Part shown: one piece after another, positions 1 to 5,788 of the stretch
Numbering within the stretch: position 1 is the stretch's first letter
How the letters are laid out: each line of letters starts with the position of its first letter
Assembly: GCA_031266695.1 (NCBI GenBank)
Contig: JAISAK010000235.1
Location: 1-6,944 of the forward strand
Source: Treponema sp.
GTDB taxonomy: Bacteria > Spirochaetota > Spirochaetia > Treponematales > Breznakiellaceae
Direction: 5' to 3'
Length of the DNA stretch: 6,944 bases
Notes under the pieces: model-generated
Database searches by the model: none
What the model was told of the DNA's origin: nothing
Seen by the model: the letters and a program-made list of their open reading frames with translations, nothing else
Position numbers and translations under genes: made by a program

Positions 1-1
1 T

Positions 2-1147
2 GTAAGCGCCGATATAACGGGCTTTGGTACGGCCGGGATCGGCGCGTACAACTATGTGGGCGGCCTGGTGGGAATCTTCGACAGAAACGCGGTAACCGCC
101 GGCATGATTCCTTCCGCTATTGCGGGCGCTTCCTTTGCCGGCGCTTCGATTACAAACAGCCGCAGTACCGGCAATGTTTCAGGTTCGACGGAAGGAGCGG
201 GCTCCAATGTGTCTGCCTGGGGGATCTCGGGCGGCAGCCGCACCGGAATGAAAACGTACTACAGCGGCAAAAGAGAGCCCTGCTATTCCACCGGGAAAGT
301 AACGGCCTCCGGCGGCGGCTACTGGTCCTTTGCCGGCGGCATTGCCGGAACCATCTGCGGCGACGGGCACGACAACCCGGACACCGAAGGAAGCGGGACG
401 CCCGCTGCGGGCCCGACCCGCATTGTCCGCTGTTACGCCACAGGTGACGTTACCGGAAGCGGCCCCCAGAACAGCTGGCCCTATGTCGGCGGGATAGTCG
501 GGTATAACTATTACGGGGGCCTTGTATCCCAGTGCTGGTTTGACGGCGCGGTTAAGGCGGAAGGAAACGGAATCAGCGACTACACCGGCGGTATCGCGGG
601 GTATAACTCGAAGCAGTACTACGGACACAGCTCCCGGATAGAAGATTGCTGGTCCGCCGGATCGGTTGAAGGGTATCTTAACGCGGGCGGCATAGTGGGC
701 CAGAACCAGGTTGCCGCGATAACCGAACGCTGTTATTCCACATCGCTTGTTTCGGTACGGGCGGCAAAGGACGCCGCGGGCAGCATGGCGCAGAAAGGCG
801 CGGGAGGCATAGCAGGGTACAATTCCATAACGGACGGGAAGGCGCCGGGAACCATACGGAACTGCGTTGCGCTTAACCCGTCAATTACGGCAAGCGGCGG
901 ATTTGACCTTCTCTGCCGCGTTGCCGGGAACGGCGGCGGCGACCATGCCGACAATCTGGCGCGGGCGGATATGGAACTTATTATCAGCGGGGAAACTTTT
1001 CCGGCAAACGATAAGGGCCCCAATGGCAAAGACGGCGGGGATGTAAACCTCCCACTTGCTCAATCGGTGTTTGCCGGCCTTGGCTGGGATTTCGACGGCG
1101 TGTGGAAAATGGGCGGCGGCGGGTATCCTGTTTTGCGATGGCAATGA
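2..1147 (+). CDS. GLUG-repeat surface protein, C-terminal part (5' end outside window)
   Basis: The frame is open from the left edge (first full codon at base 2) to a TGA at 1145-1147, giving 381 residues. A GTG at 56 lies inside the same frame and is not a believable start, because the upstream codons already encode the repeat pattern. The protein is built of imperfect repeats. A glycine-rich GGIAGYN or GGIVGxN core (FAGGIAG, YVGGIVGYN, YTGGIAGYN, AGGIVGQN, AGGIAGYN) alternates with a strand such as RCYATGDVTGS, EDCWSAGSVEG or ERCYSTSLVSV. That is the GLUG motif type, expected to form an extended beta-helix-like rod on the cell surface. The end, WKMGGGGYPVLRWQ, is the usual closing segment of such proteins and marks a natural C-terminus. 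Cysteines recur at one position of the unit. The role is probably adhesion or surface display; no enzymatic motif is visible. Signal peptide and anchoring lie outside the window. Confidence 0.85.
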   Translation, partial: VSADITGFGTAGIGAYNYVGGLVGIFDRNAVTAGMIPSAIAGASFAGASITNSRSTGNVSGSTEGAGSNVSAWGISGGSRTGMKTYYSGKREPCYSTGKVTASGGGYWSFAGGIAGTICGDGHDNPDTEGSGTPAAGPTRIVRCYATGDVTGSGPQNSWPYVGGIVGYNYYGGLVSQCWFDGAVKAEGNGISDYTGGIAGYNSKQYYGHSSRIEDCWSAGSVEGYLNAGGIVGQNQVAAITERCYSTSLVSVRAAKDAAGSMAQKGAGGIAGYNSITDGKAPGTIRNCVALNPSITASGGFDLLCRVAGNGGGDHADNLARADMELIISGETFPANDKGPNGKDGGDVNLPLAQSVFAGLGWDFDGVWKMGGGGYPVLRWQ

Positions 1148-1224
1148 GCCTCCGCAGGGCAAGCGCGAACCTACGGTTCGATGCGGTATCTTTAGCGTTG
1201 CCGTTGTTTGAACGGAGGCTCGTT
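1143..1224. repeat. Inverted repeat enclosing the first 33-base repeat
   Basis: Two 12-base arms, 1143-1154 and 1213-1224, are complementary except for one position that would be a U-G wobble in RNA; the uninterrupted core is GAGCCTCCG / CGGAGGCTC. The left arm includes the last codons of the GLUG gene. The right arm overlaps a competing local hairpin (GAACG, six bases, CGTTC at 1210-1225), so the two structures cannot form together. There is no T-run after either, so this is not a classical intrinsic terminator. It could be an mRNA 3'-end structure or the outer arms of a small mobile or extragenic repeat. Confidence 0.5.
1157..1189 (+). repeat. 33-base dispersed repeat, copy 1
   Basis: This copy begins GGGCAAGCGCGAACC, continues with a three-base loop, GGTTCGA, and ends GGTAT. 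It matches the copy at 1292-1324 at 29 of 33 positions; the differences lie in the loop and in the tract before GGTAT. CGAACC and GGTTCG form a perfect six-base-pair stem around the variable loop. It starts nine bases after the GLUG gene's stop, in the sense direction of that gene. A third, diverged copy lies inverted at 4420-4452. Variable loop and conserved stem suggest that an RNA or DNA hairpin is what is maintained. Confidence 0.75.
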
Positions 1225-1245
1225 CGATAGGAAGTTTAGTATACT

Positions 1246-1334
1246 GTCTGGTTTCATACCAAATTTTGTCGACGTTACGTTGTTTGAGCCGGGGCAAGCG
1301 CGAACCGAAGGTTCGACGGGGTATTAAACCAGAC
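1246..1334. repeat. Inverted repeat overlapping the second 33-base repeat
   Basis: The 15-base arms 1246-1260 (GTCTGGTTTCATACC) and 1320-1334 (GGTATTAAACCAGAC) are complementary at 14 of 15 positions. The right arm overlaps the end of repeat copy 2. Between the arms is CGTTGTTTGA (1278-1287), which also occurs at 1202-1211, so the whole gap is made of repeated modules. The long arms around a short non-coding core resemble a miniature inverted-repeat element. No target-site duplication was identified. Confidence 0.55.
1292..1324 (+). repeat. 33-base dispersed repeat, copy 2
   Basis: Same orientation as the copy at 1157-1189 and 29/33 identical by hand alignment. The internal stem CGAACC / GGTTCG is kept and the loop is GAA instead of TAC. 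It is preceded by TTTGAGCCG, and TGAGCC also precedes copy 1, with a short insertion there. It ends about 60 bases before the TTG start of the lipoprotein stub. No open frame in this gap shows signs of being a gene; the gap 1148-1384 holds these repeats and the ribosome site only, and I found no convincing promoter. Confidence 0.75.
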
Positions 1335-1371
1335 TTTCGAATAAAGCGGGGGAAAACCCGGCGGCAGGAAC

Positions 1372-1378
1372 AAGGAGG
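1372..1378 (+). promoter_or_regulatory. Ribosome binding site selecting a TTG start
   Basis: AAGGAGG lies six bases before the TTG at 1385-1387. It is a near-perfect Shine-Dalgarno match at good spacing and is the reason for accepting TTG as the start of the following short lipoprotein. It is probably also the only independent ribosome entry site for the next gene, whose own ATG lacks one. Confidence 0.75.
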
Positions 1379-1384
1379 CAAAAT

Positions 1385-1597
1385 TTGAAAAAATCTTTCC
1401 TGAAAATTCTTTATCCGGTTATTGTTATATGCCTGACAGGTTTTACGGGATGCCCGCTGGAGCCGCCGCGGGAAGCCCCTCCCCCCGGGGACAAAGGGCG
1501 CATGGTGATAAGCATAGCCGGCGGTACGGGCGGCCCGGCGCGGACCGCCGGGCCTGACGCAGACGGCTTTACAAAATATACCCTGGCTTTAACATGA
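1385..1597 (+). CDS. Short lipoprotein stub (70 aa), probably a truncated N-terminal module
   Basis: TTG start with AAGGAGG at ideal spacing. The first 23 residues are a lipoprotein signal peptide: KK at positions 2-3, a hydrophobic stretch of about 10 residues (ILYPVIVICL), then FTGC with Cys23 as the lipidation site, acceptable for a spirochaetal lipobox. The mature part is only 48 residues: a proline-rich linker, then KGRMVISIAGG and ending GFTKYTLALT. From memory, such a basic-linker-to-beta-strand segment opens much larger surface lipoproteins in termite-gut treponemes, so this looks like the front end of a gene whose remainder was lost. The stop TGA (1595-1597) overlaps the next gene's ATG as ATGA. 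It may still be functional as a small lipoprotein or as a translational lead-in. I assign no biochemical function. The deletion is inference; the short length and signal peptide are seen. Confidence 0.65.
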   Translation: MKKSFLKILYPVIVICLTGFTGCPLEPPREAPPPGDKGRMVISIAGGTGGPARTAGPDADGFTKYTLALT

Positions 1598-2334
1598 AAC
1601 ATATTTTACCGATTTTCATTGCCGCCGCCTCTCTTACCTTCGCATCTTGCGATCTGTTCGAGTACGGGCAGTTGGGCGGCGCGGACAAAACATACCGGCT
1701 TGCCCCCGGCGACGACGGGTTCGAAGAGCGCATGTCCTTCATGTCCGGCGTATGGTATTCCCACTACGCCGGTATAGGCAGGCTGGACGGCTACCGTATC
1801 GGGAAATGGGAAGATTTTGATGAACTCGTAGCGGGCAGCGGAAAAACCGCCCTGTTCCCCGGTTTCGACACTTCGAATCCTAAAACCTACAGCACTGACG
1901 AGACCCCCGAAAATAACGATTACTTTGTCCTTTACGACGACACGGTCTACGGCCAGGGCAATGACGGCGCGGGAGGCAACGGCGGCTGGAGCGATCTTGT
2001 CTCCCGCTACATAGGCATAGTCCGGGCGGTCAATGTGTTTAACGGCGATCCCGACCGGGGCGTCGTCATTGTCGAATACCTTAAAGGCTGCGCCCCGACC
2101 TGGGACGACGACATCAAAGACGGCCGGCGGCCCTTTTTCGGAATCTACTACCGGGTACTCAAACCGGACATCGTCCAGATGGCGAACGCCGTAGACCTTG
2201 CCGCGCTGTACAACGGAGAAAAGTACTACACGGAAACGAAGACTCTGGACGAGGCCGTTGCCCTTAACACGGTTGAGAATGAGGCGGAGTTTATTGCCTG
2301 GGGAGTGGTTATCCCCCAGGACAGGGAGGAATAA
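1594..2334 (+). CDS. Unrecognised lipoprotein, 246 aa, paired with TonB-dependent receptor
   Basis: The ATG overlaps the previous stop by ATGA. No Shine-Dalgarno sequence precedes it (the bases before are ACCCTGGCTTTAAC), so translation is probably coupled to the upstream stub. The signal peptide has Lys2, a hydrophobic core and the lipobox FASC, with Cys19 as the lipidated residue. The mature part is acidic and rich in Tyr, Trp, Gly and Asp, for example SGVWYSHYAG near residue 51, DGYRIGKWEDF, NDYFVLYDDTVYGQG, and GIYYRVL followed by QMANAVDLAALY. Repeated aromatic strands suggest a beta-rich secreted domain. Residues near the N-terminus resemble a lipocalin GxW start, but that is too weak to name. 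It overlaps the receptor start by one base, so the two are almost certainly co-expressed; a surface substrate-binding or accessory role is inferred from context. I do not recognise the family. Confidence 0.8.
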   Translation: MKHILPIFIAAASLTFASCDLFEYGQLGGADKTYRLAPGDDGFEERMSFMSGVWYSHYAGIGRLDGYRIGKWEDFDELVAGSGKTALFPGFDTSNPKTYSTDETPENNDYFVLYDDTVYGQGNDGAGGNGGWSDLVSRYIGIVRAVNVFNGDPDRGVVIVEYLKGCAPTWDDDIKDGRRPFFGIYYRVLKPDIVQMANAVDLAALYNGEKYYTETKTLDEAVALNTVENEAEFIAWGVVIPQDREE

Positions 2335-4376
2335 TGCCGGTATCAAAGGGCGTCGCCAAAACGAAGATAAAAAAACTGCCGCTCCTGGCCCTGCTTTGCC
2401 GTCTCTGCCTTCCCCTGCCGGCCCAGGAATCCGCGCCGGATACGGCGGATACAGCCGGCGGCGTTTCCGGCGAAGCCTACGACTCCTACCTCGATTTCGG
2501 CGAGGACGAAGGGATCACCCTTGCCGGCACGCCGGAGACGACCCAGCAGATGGCAGTCATAACCAGGGAGGAAATAGAAAGGCGCAACGCGCGGGACCTG
2601 TCCACCCTGCTTGAAGACGCGCTTGACATGAGCGTGACCCGCTACGGCGGTTACGGCAACCAGACAGAGCTGAGTTTGCGGGGCTTTGATACCGAGCGTA
2701 TCGCCATCCTGATTGACGGCGTCCCGGCGAATTCCCCCCGCTCCGGCGAGTTCGATGTAAGCCAGGTGGACATCAACAATGTCGAGCGCGTCGAGGTAAT
2801 CTACGGCGGCTCGGACACCAAGTACAATGTGTCCGGCGCCCTGGGCGGCGTCATCAATATCATCACCATAAAAAAACAAAAGCCCGGATTAAACATCGGC
2901 GGGGCCGTCTCGAACACCGGCTATCTGCCCGCGCGGTACAATATGCGTCACGCGAACGGCCGGATAGGGGATCCCCGCCCGGAAGACCTTGCCGATATGC
3001 AGAGCCTGAGCCTTTTTGCCGGGTACGGCGCCGAAAAATTTTCCTGGCGGGCGACACTCCTGGGGAACCGGGCGGGCAACCACTATGTGTATAAAGACGA
3101 CTACGGTTTTGCCCGCCGCAAAACAAGCAACGAGGTGCTGGACACCGGGGGCACCGCCTCGCTTGCCTGGGATTTATCGGACACCACCGCGCTGATCTCG
3201 GATACAAAGTACTACTACGCGCACAGGGACTTTCCCGTAACGCCGAATTCGACAAGCCGCGTACCGGCGAAAGATTTTTCGGTAACGGAAAACATACTGC
3301 TTAACGCGCCGCTTGCCTTCCGGGAAGACCTGGGAACCGAGGCTTCCCTGAGCTACCAGTATTCCAATACCGGCTACGGGGCGGACATTAAAAGCTTTGA
3401 CCATTACCTTACGGGCATAAACCGCTGGAACTGGTATCCTGCGGAAAAGATGACTTTCCGCGCGGGCGTGGACTGGCGCTTCCTCTACATCGACTCAAGA
3501 AGCGCGACGGAAATGCAGCCGGTAAAGACCGCCAACCAGGGAGGCCTGTACCTGACCGGGGAATTTTCTCCGGTAAAACAGTTTATGGTAATCGCCTCCG
3601 CCAAGGGCGTCACCGACACAAAACAGGCGGTGGCGGTTCCCAAGCTGGGCTTTCGCTGGGAGGCGTCGCCGCAGTTCGTGCTGAAGAACAACTACTTCCG
3701 CAGCTTCAAGCTCCCCGACTTTGACGATCTGTACTACCGGAGCCTTGACAGTTTTTTTGCGGGGAACCCCGATTTAAAACCCGAGGACGGCTTTGGGGCC
3801 GACCTGACCGGGGAGTTCGCGCCGAACGGGCTGTTCAATATAAACGCCACGGCTTACGGTCAGTACACCACGGATTCAATACACTGGGTAAAAAGCGCGG
3901 GCGGACGCTGGTCGCCGGAGAACATCGGGACAGCCTGGTTTGTCGGCTTCGATGTGCGGCCTTCCCTGACTTTCCCCCTTAGCCGCGGCGGGTTTACCTC
4001 GCTCAGGCTGGGCGCGAGCTACCAGTACCAGTTAAGCTGGCTTCTCAGCGGAAACCTGACCTTTGCCGACGGCTACCGGATACCCTACATGCCGACGCAC
4101 ATTATAGGCGGCTCAATCGATCTGTCGTGGAAAACCGGCTCGCTCCTGGTCTCCGCGCACTACGAATCGACCCGCTACGCCGACACCATGAACGAAATGC
4201 CCCTGGACCCCTACTGCATTATTCACGCGACGGTTAATCAGAACCTGGGGAAATATCTTACCTCCTTCGCCTCGCTGCGCAATATCCTCAACGCGCATTA
4301 CGAATCTTTCGCGGGGTACTATATGCCGGGCATATCGCTCACCGCCGGGCTAAGGCTCAAAATCGAATCGCTGTAG
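2334..4376 (+). CDS. TonB-dependent outer-membrane receptor, 680 aa
   Basis: Outer-membrane 22-strand barrel expected to import a scarce ligand (siderophore, metal complex, cobalamin or glycan; not resolvable here) using TonB/ExbBD energy. The ATG overlaps the preceding TAA (TAATG) and has GGGAGG four bases upstream. The signal peptide covers residues 1-30: KIKK, LPLLALLCRLCLPLP, with likely cleavage after Ala30. A TonB-box-like stretch, EGITLAG, lies at about 59-65. The plug domain spans about 68-180 and shows MAVITREEIERRNARDL, LSLRGF, IAILIDGVP, NVERVEVIYGG and GALGGVINIIT, all hallmark plug elements. The barrel follows from about 185 to 680; NPDLKPE at 478-484 is a typical receptor motif, and NILNAHYE and PGISLTAGLRL close the barrel. 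The last residue is Leu, not the usual aromatic. Length is normal. The style is nearest to BtuB/CirA-like receptors. No TonB, ExbB or ABC-transporter genes are in the window. Confidence 0.93.
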   Translation: MPVSKGVAKTKIKKLPLLALLCRLCLPLPAQESAPDTADTAGGVSGEAYDSYLDFGEDEGITLAGTPETTQQMAVITREEIERRNARDLSTLLEDALDMSVTRYGGYGNQTELSLRGFDTERIAILIDGVPANSPRSGEFDVSQVDINNVERVEVIYGGSDTKYNVSGALGGVINIITIKKQKPGLNIGGAVSNTGYLPARYNMRHANGRIGDPRPEDLADMQSLSLFAGYGAEKFSWRATLLGNRAGNHYVYKDDYGFARRKTSNEVLDTGGTASLAWDLSDTTALISDTKYYYAHRDFPVTPNSTSRVPAKDFSVTENILLNAPLAFREDLGTEASLSYQYSNTGYGADIKSFDHYLTGINRWNWYPAEKMTFRAGVDWRFLYIDSRSATEMQPVKTANQGGLYLTGEFSPVKQFMVIASAKGVTDTKQAVAVPKLGFRWEASPQFVLKNNYFRSFKLPDFDDLYYRSLDSFFAGNPDLKPEDGFGADLTGEFAPNGLFNINATAYGQYTTDSIHWVKSAGGRWSPENIGTAWFVGFDVRPSLTFPLSRGGFTSLRLGASYQYQLSWLLSGNLTFADGYRIPYMPTHIIGGSIDLSWKTGSLLVSAHYESTRYADTMNEMPLDPYCIIHATVNQNLGKYLTSFASLRNILNAHYESFAGYYMPGISLTAGLRLKIESL

Positions 4377-4419
4377 GGAGAAAACCCGGAGGCGCGGGGA
4401 ATAATTGGGAAGACGGGCC

Positions 4420-4452
4420 ATACCCCGCCGAACCGAAAGTTCGGGCTTGGTC
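4420..4452 (-). repeat. 33-base dispersed repeat, copy 3 (inverted, diverged)
   Basis: Read on the - strand, this matches copy 2 (1292-1324) at about 25 of 33 positions. The shared ends are the AAGC-CGAAC side and the GGGGTAT side. Its internal palindrome is CCGAAC, five-base loop, GTTCGG (4428-4444). It begins immediately after the TAA of the - strand lipoprotein, in that gene's sense direction, the same placement that copy 1 has relative to the GLUG gene. It also lies between two convergent genes, so a role in 3'-end formation for either is possible; no T-run follows on either strand. Confidence 0.6.
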
Positions 4453-4881
4453 TTAACGCGTTGGTGGTATAGCGGTTTTGTTAAACGCTATTCGGTACGT
4501 GCCGCTGTCGCTGGAATAATACGGCCATCCTGGCCGCATCCCGGGCTGTACCCAAATATAGTACGTCCCGCTTCCGGGCAGTTCTCTGGAGAAATACCAA
4601 TCGACATCGTCCCACCACAAATCTACTTTGCCGCCAACCGGCGAGCCGGTACGGTTAAACACCCGAATATTCATGTATTCCAATGTACCGAAAATGACAT
4701 GAATGTAATACGTGCCGCCGGAAGTAACCGAGAAGCTGAACCACTGCTCGCTGTCCTTCACCACATCGCCGTCCTTAAAGGTGCCTTCGAAAAGATGAAT
4801 AGCGTTTTCCCTGCTGTCGCCCGTGCCGTCGTTTGGCGTAACCTCGCAGGCCGCAAGGATAAGCACCGCCGCGATAAACAT
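4453..4881 (-). CDS. Small PPC-like lipoprotein, 142 aa from ATG (start probably further upstream at 4923)
   Basis: The coordinates use the only in-frame ATG. From it the signal peptide would be just MFIAAVLILAAC, with no basic residues and no ribosome site in front. Extending to the ATC at 4923-4921 gives 156 residues, adds KNKFKFTAK as a basic head, places the lipidated Cys at 26 in a good LAAC lipobox, and has AAGGGGG six bases upstream. I think the longer form is real. The mature part holds one domain with SRENAIHLFEGTFKDGD, EQWFSFSVTSGGTYYIHV, NIRVFNRTGSPVG, SGTYYIWV and SGTYRIAF. This is the pattern of bacterial pre-peptidase C-terminal (PPC) beta-sandwich domains, here standing alone. 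It is probably a surface or periplasmic lipoprotein, perhaps carbohydrate- or protein-binding; no catalytic motif is seen. It lies 58 bases (long start) or 100 bases (ATG) after the dehydrogenase stop on the same strand. Confidence 0.75.
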   Translation of the reverse strand: MFIAAVLILAACEVTPNDGTGDSRENAIHLFEGTFKDGDVVKDSEQWFSFSVTSGGTYYIHVIFGTLEYMNIRVFNRTGSPVGGKVDLWWDDVDWYFSRELPGSGTYYIWVQPGMRPGWPYYSSDSGTYRIAFNKTAIPPTR

Positions 4882-4929
4882 TGCCGCTTTTGCGGTGAAT
4901 TTGAACTTGTTTTTGGGTTCGATGGCGAT

Positions 4930-4937
4930 CCCCCTTC
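4930..4937 (-). promoter_or_regulatory. Ribosome binding site pointing to an ATC start codon
   Basis: Read on the - strand, GAAGGGGG is followed by six bases and then ATC (4923-4921) in frame with the PPC-like lipoprotein. It is 48 bases from the first ATG, too far to serve it. No ATG, GTG, TTG or CTG occurs in any - strand frame between 4882 and about 4945. Confidence 0.5.
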
Positions 4938-4981
4938 TTGCTTTGCTGGCCGCGGCGGCAATCCGGCGTCCGCCGGCCTTT

Positions 4982-5734
4982 TCAGTCCGCTGTTGTGCCT
5001 CCGTCTACCGGCAGGGCCACTCCGTTAAGGAAAGCGGCTTCGTCGGAAGCGAGAAAAAGAACGGCATTGGCAACATCCAGATCGGTGGCGAGCCTTCCCA
5101 GGGGGACTTCGCCGATGCGTTCCGCCTTTCTGGCCGGATCCTTAAAAAGCTGCTGCATCAGCGGGGTGTCTACCGTACTGGGGTGGATACTGTTACAGCG
5201 GATATTGTCTTTGGCATAACGGACCGCGATGGATTTGGTCAAAAGGGTAACGGCGCCCTTGGTAACCGTGTAGGCTTCCGTGGTATAGGCGTGGCCGATA
5301 AGGCCGCATACCGAAGATATATTGATGATGGAGCCGCCGCCGCCCCTGCGCAGCAGGGGTATGGCGTGTTTGACCCCAAGGAAGGGCCCCTTTACGTTTA
5401 CCGCAAGCATGGCGTCAAGGCTTTCAACCTTCATCACTTCTATGGGTTCGCGGATGTTGATTCCGGCGTTATTTACCAGAATGTCCAGGCGGCCCGCTTC
5501 TTTTTCTACCGCCTCCATCGCCGCTTTCCAGCTCGCGTCACCGGTAACGTCCAGCGAAATAAAGAAGGCCCTGCCGCCTTTCTTTTTTATTTCGTCCACC
5601 GTCTCGCCGCCGGCCTCGGCTTTCAGATCGCCGATAAACACAAAGGCGCCTTCTTCGGCAAAACGCTTCGCCATAGCGGCGCCCAGGCCCTGGGCGCCTC
5701 CGCTTATAAGGGCCGTTTTATTCTTTAACCGCAT
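4982..5734 (-). CDS. Classical short-chain dehydrogenase/reductase, 250 aa
   Basis: NAD(P)-dependent oxidoreductase of the classical SDR family acting on an alcohol or ketone, cytosolic. Rossmann motif GGAQGLG at 12-18; Asp36 at the end of the second strand (FIGDL) favours NAD(H) over NADP(H). DVTGD at 62-66 contacts adenine, and NNAG is at 88-91. The catalytic tetrad is complete: Asn113, Ser140 or Ser141 (NISS), Tyr155 and Lys159 (YTVTK). The C-terminal PLGRLATDLDVANAVLFLASD and GVALPVDGG are standard for the family. Length is normal. The ATG has AAGGAGA four bases upstream. The substrate cannot be told; relatives include glucose, gluconate, cyclopentanol and hydroxysteroid dehydrogenases. 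The gene follows the GarR-type reductase by 54 bases on the same strand, so a role in sugar or sugar-acid turnover is the most economical reading. Confidence 0.93.
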   Translation of the reverse strand: MRLKNKTALISGGAQGLGAAMAKRFAEEGAFVFIGDLKAEAGGETVDEIKKKGGRAFFISLDVTGDASWKAAMEAVEKEAGRLDILVNNAGINIREPIEVMKVESLDAMLAVNVKGPFLGVKHAIPLLRRGGGGSIINISSVCGLIGHAYTTEAYTVTKGAVTLLTKSIAVRYAKDNIRCNSIHPSTVDTPLMQQLFKDPARKAERIGEVPLGRLATDLDVANAVLFLASDEAAFLNGVALPVDGGTTAD

Positions 5735-5760
5735 AAAATCTCCTTAACCAAAAATTACCG

Positions 5761-5779
5761 GCCGGGCGCCGTACCCGGC
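5761..5779 (-). promoter_or_regulatory. Intergenic hairpin between reductase and SDR genes
   Basis: Perfect six-base-pair stem GCCGGG / CCCGGC around a seven-base loop, placed 10 bases after the reductase stop. On the - strand it is followed by CGGTAATTTTTGG, a short T-run offset by about six bases. It could weaken transcription into the SDR gene or protect the upstream mRNA end; it is a poor fit to a full intrinsic terminator. Confidence 0.35.
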
Positions 5780-5788
5780 AAAACCGCC

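Noticed and set aside
881..1381. A 166-residue - strand open frame across the repeat gap and the end of the GLUG gene
   Set aside because: It runs antisense to the well-supported GLUG gene and reads the 33-base repeat twice (RTFGSRLPR and RTVGSRLPC). The apparent protein repeats are explained by DNA repeats. No ribosome site or domain is seen.
1594..2334. Naming the lipoprotein as HmuY-like or as a lipocalin
   Set aside because: The context (next to a TonB receptor) and one GVW motif hint at these, but no diagnostic heme ligands or full lipocalin motifs can be recognised by eye.
1606..2346. A - strand open frame of 246 residues opposite the lipoprotein
   Set aside because: Mirror frame of the + strand lipoprotein, whose signal peptide, lipobox and overlaps with both neighbours are convincing.
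4377..4452. A classical bidirectional intrinsic terminator between the convergent genes
   Set aside because: A hairpin exists at 4428-4444, but it has no T-run on either strand, so it is listed as a repeat copy and not as a terminator.
4405..5028. A + strand open frame of 207 residues opposite the PPC-like lipoprotein
   Set aside because: The - strand frame has a lipobox and a coherent beta domain. The + strand translation is of low complexity with no recognisable motif.
4823..5728. A + strand open frame of 301 residues opposite the SDR gene
   Set aside because: The complete set of SDR motifs on the - strand shows which strand codes; this is a GC-rich shadow frame.
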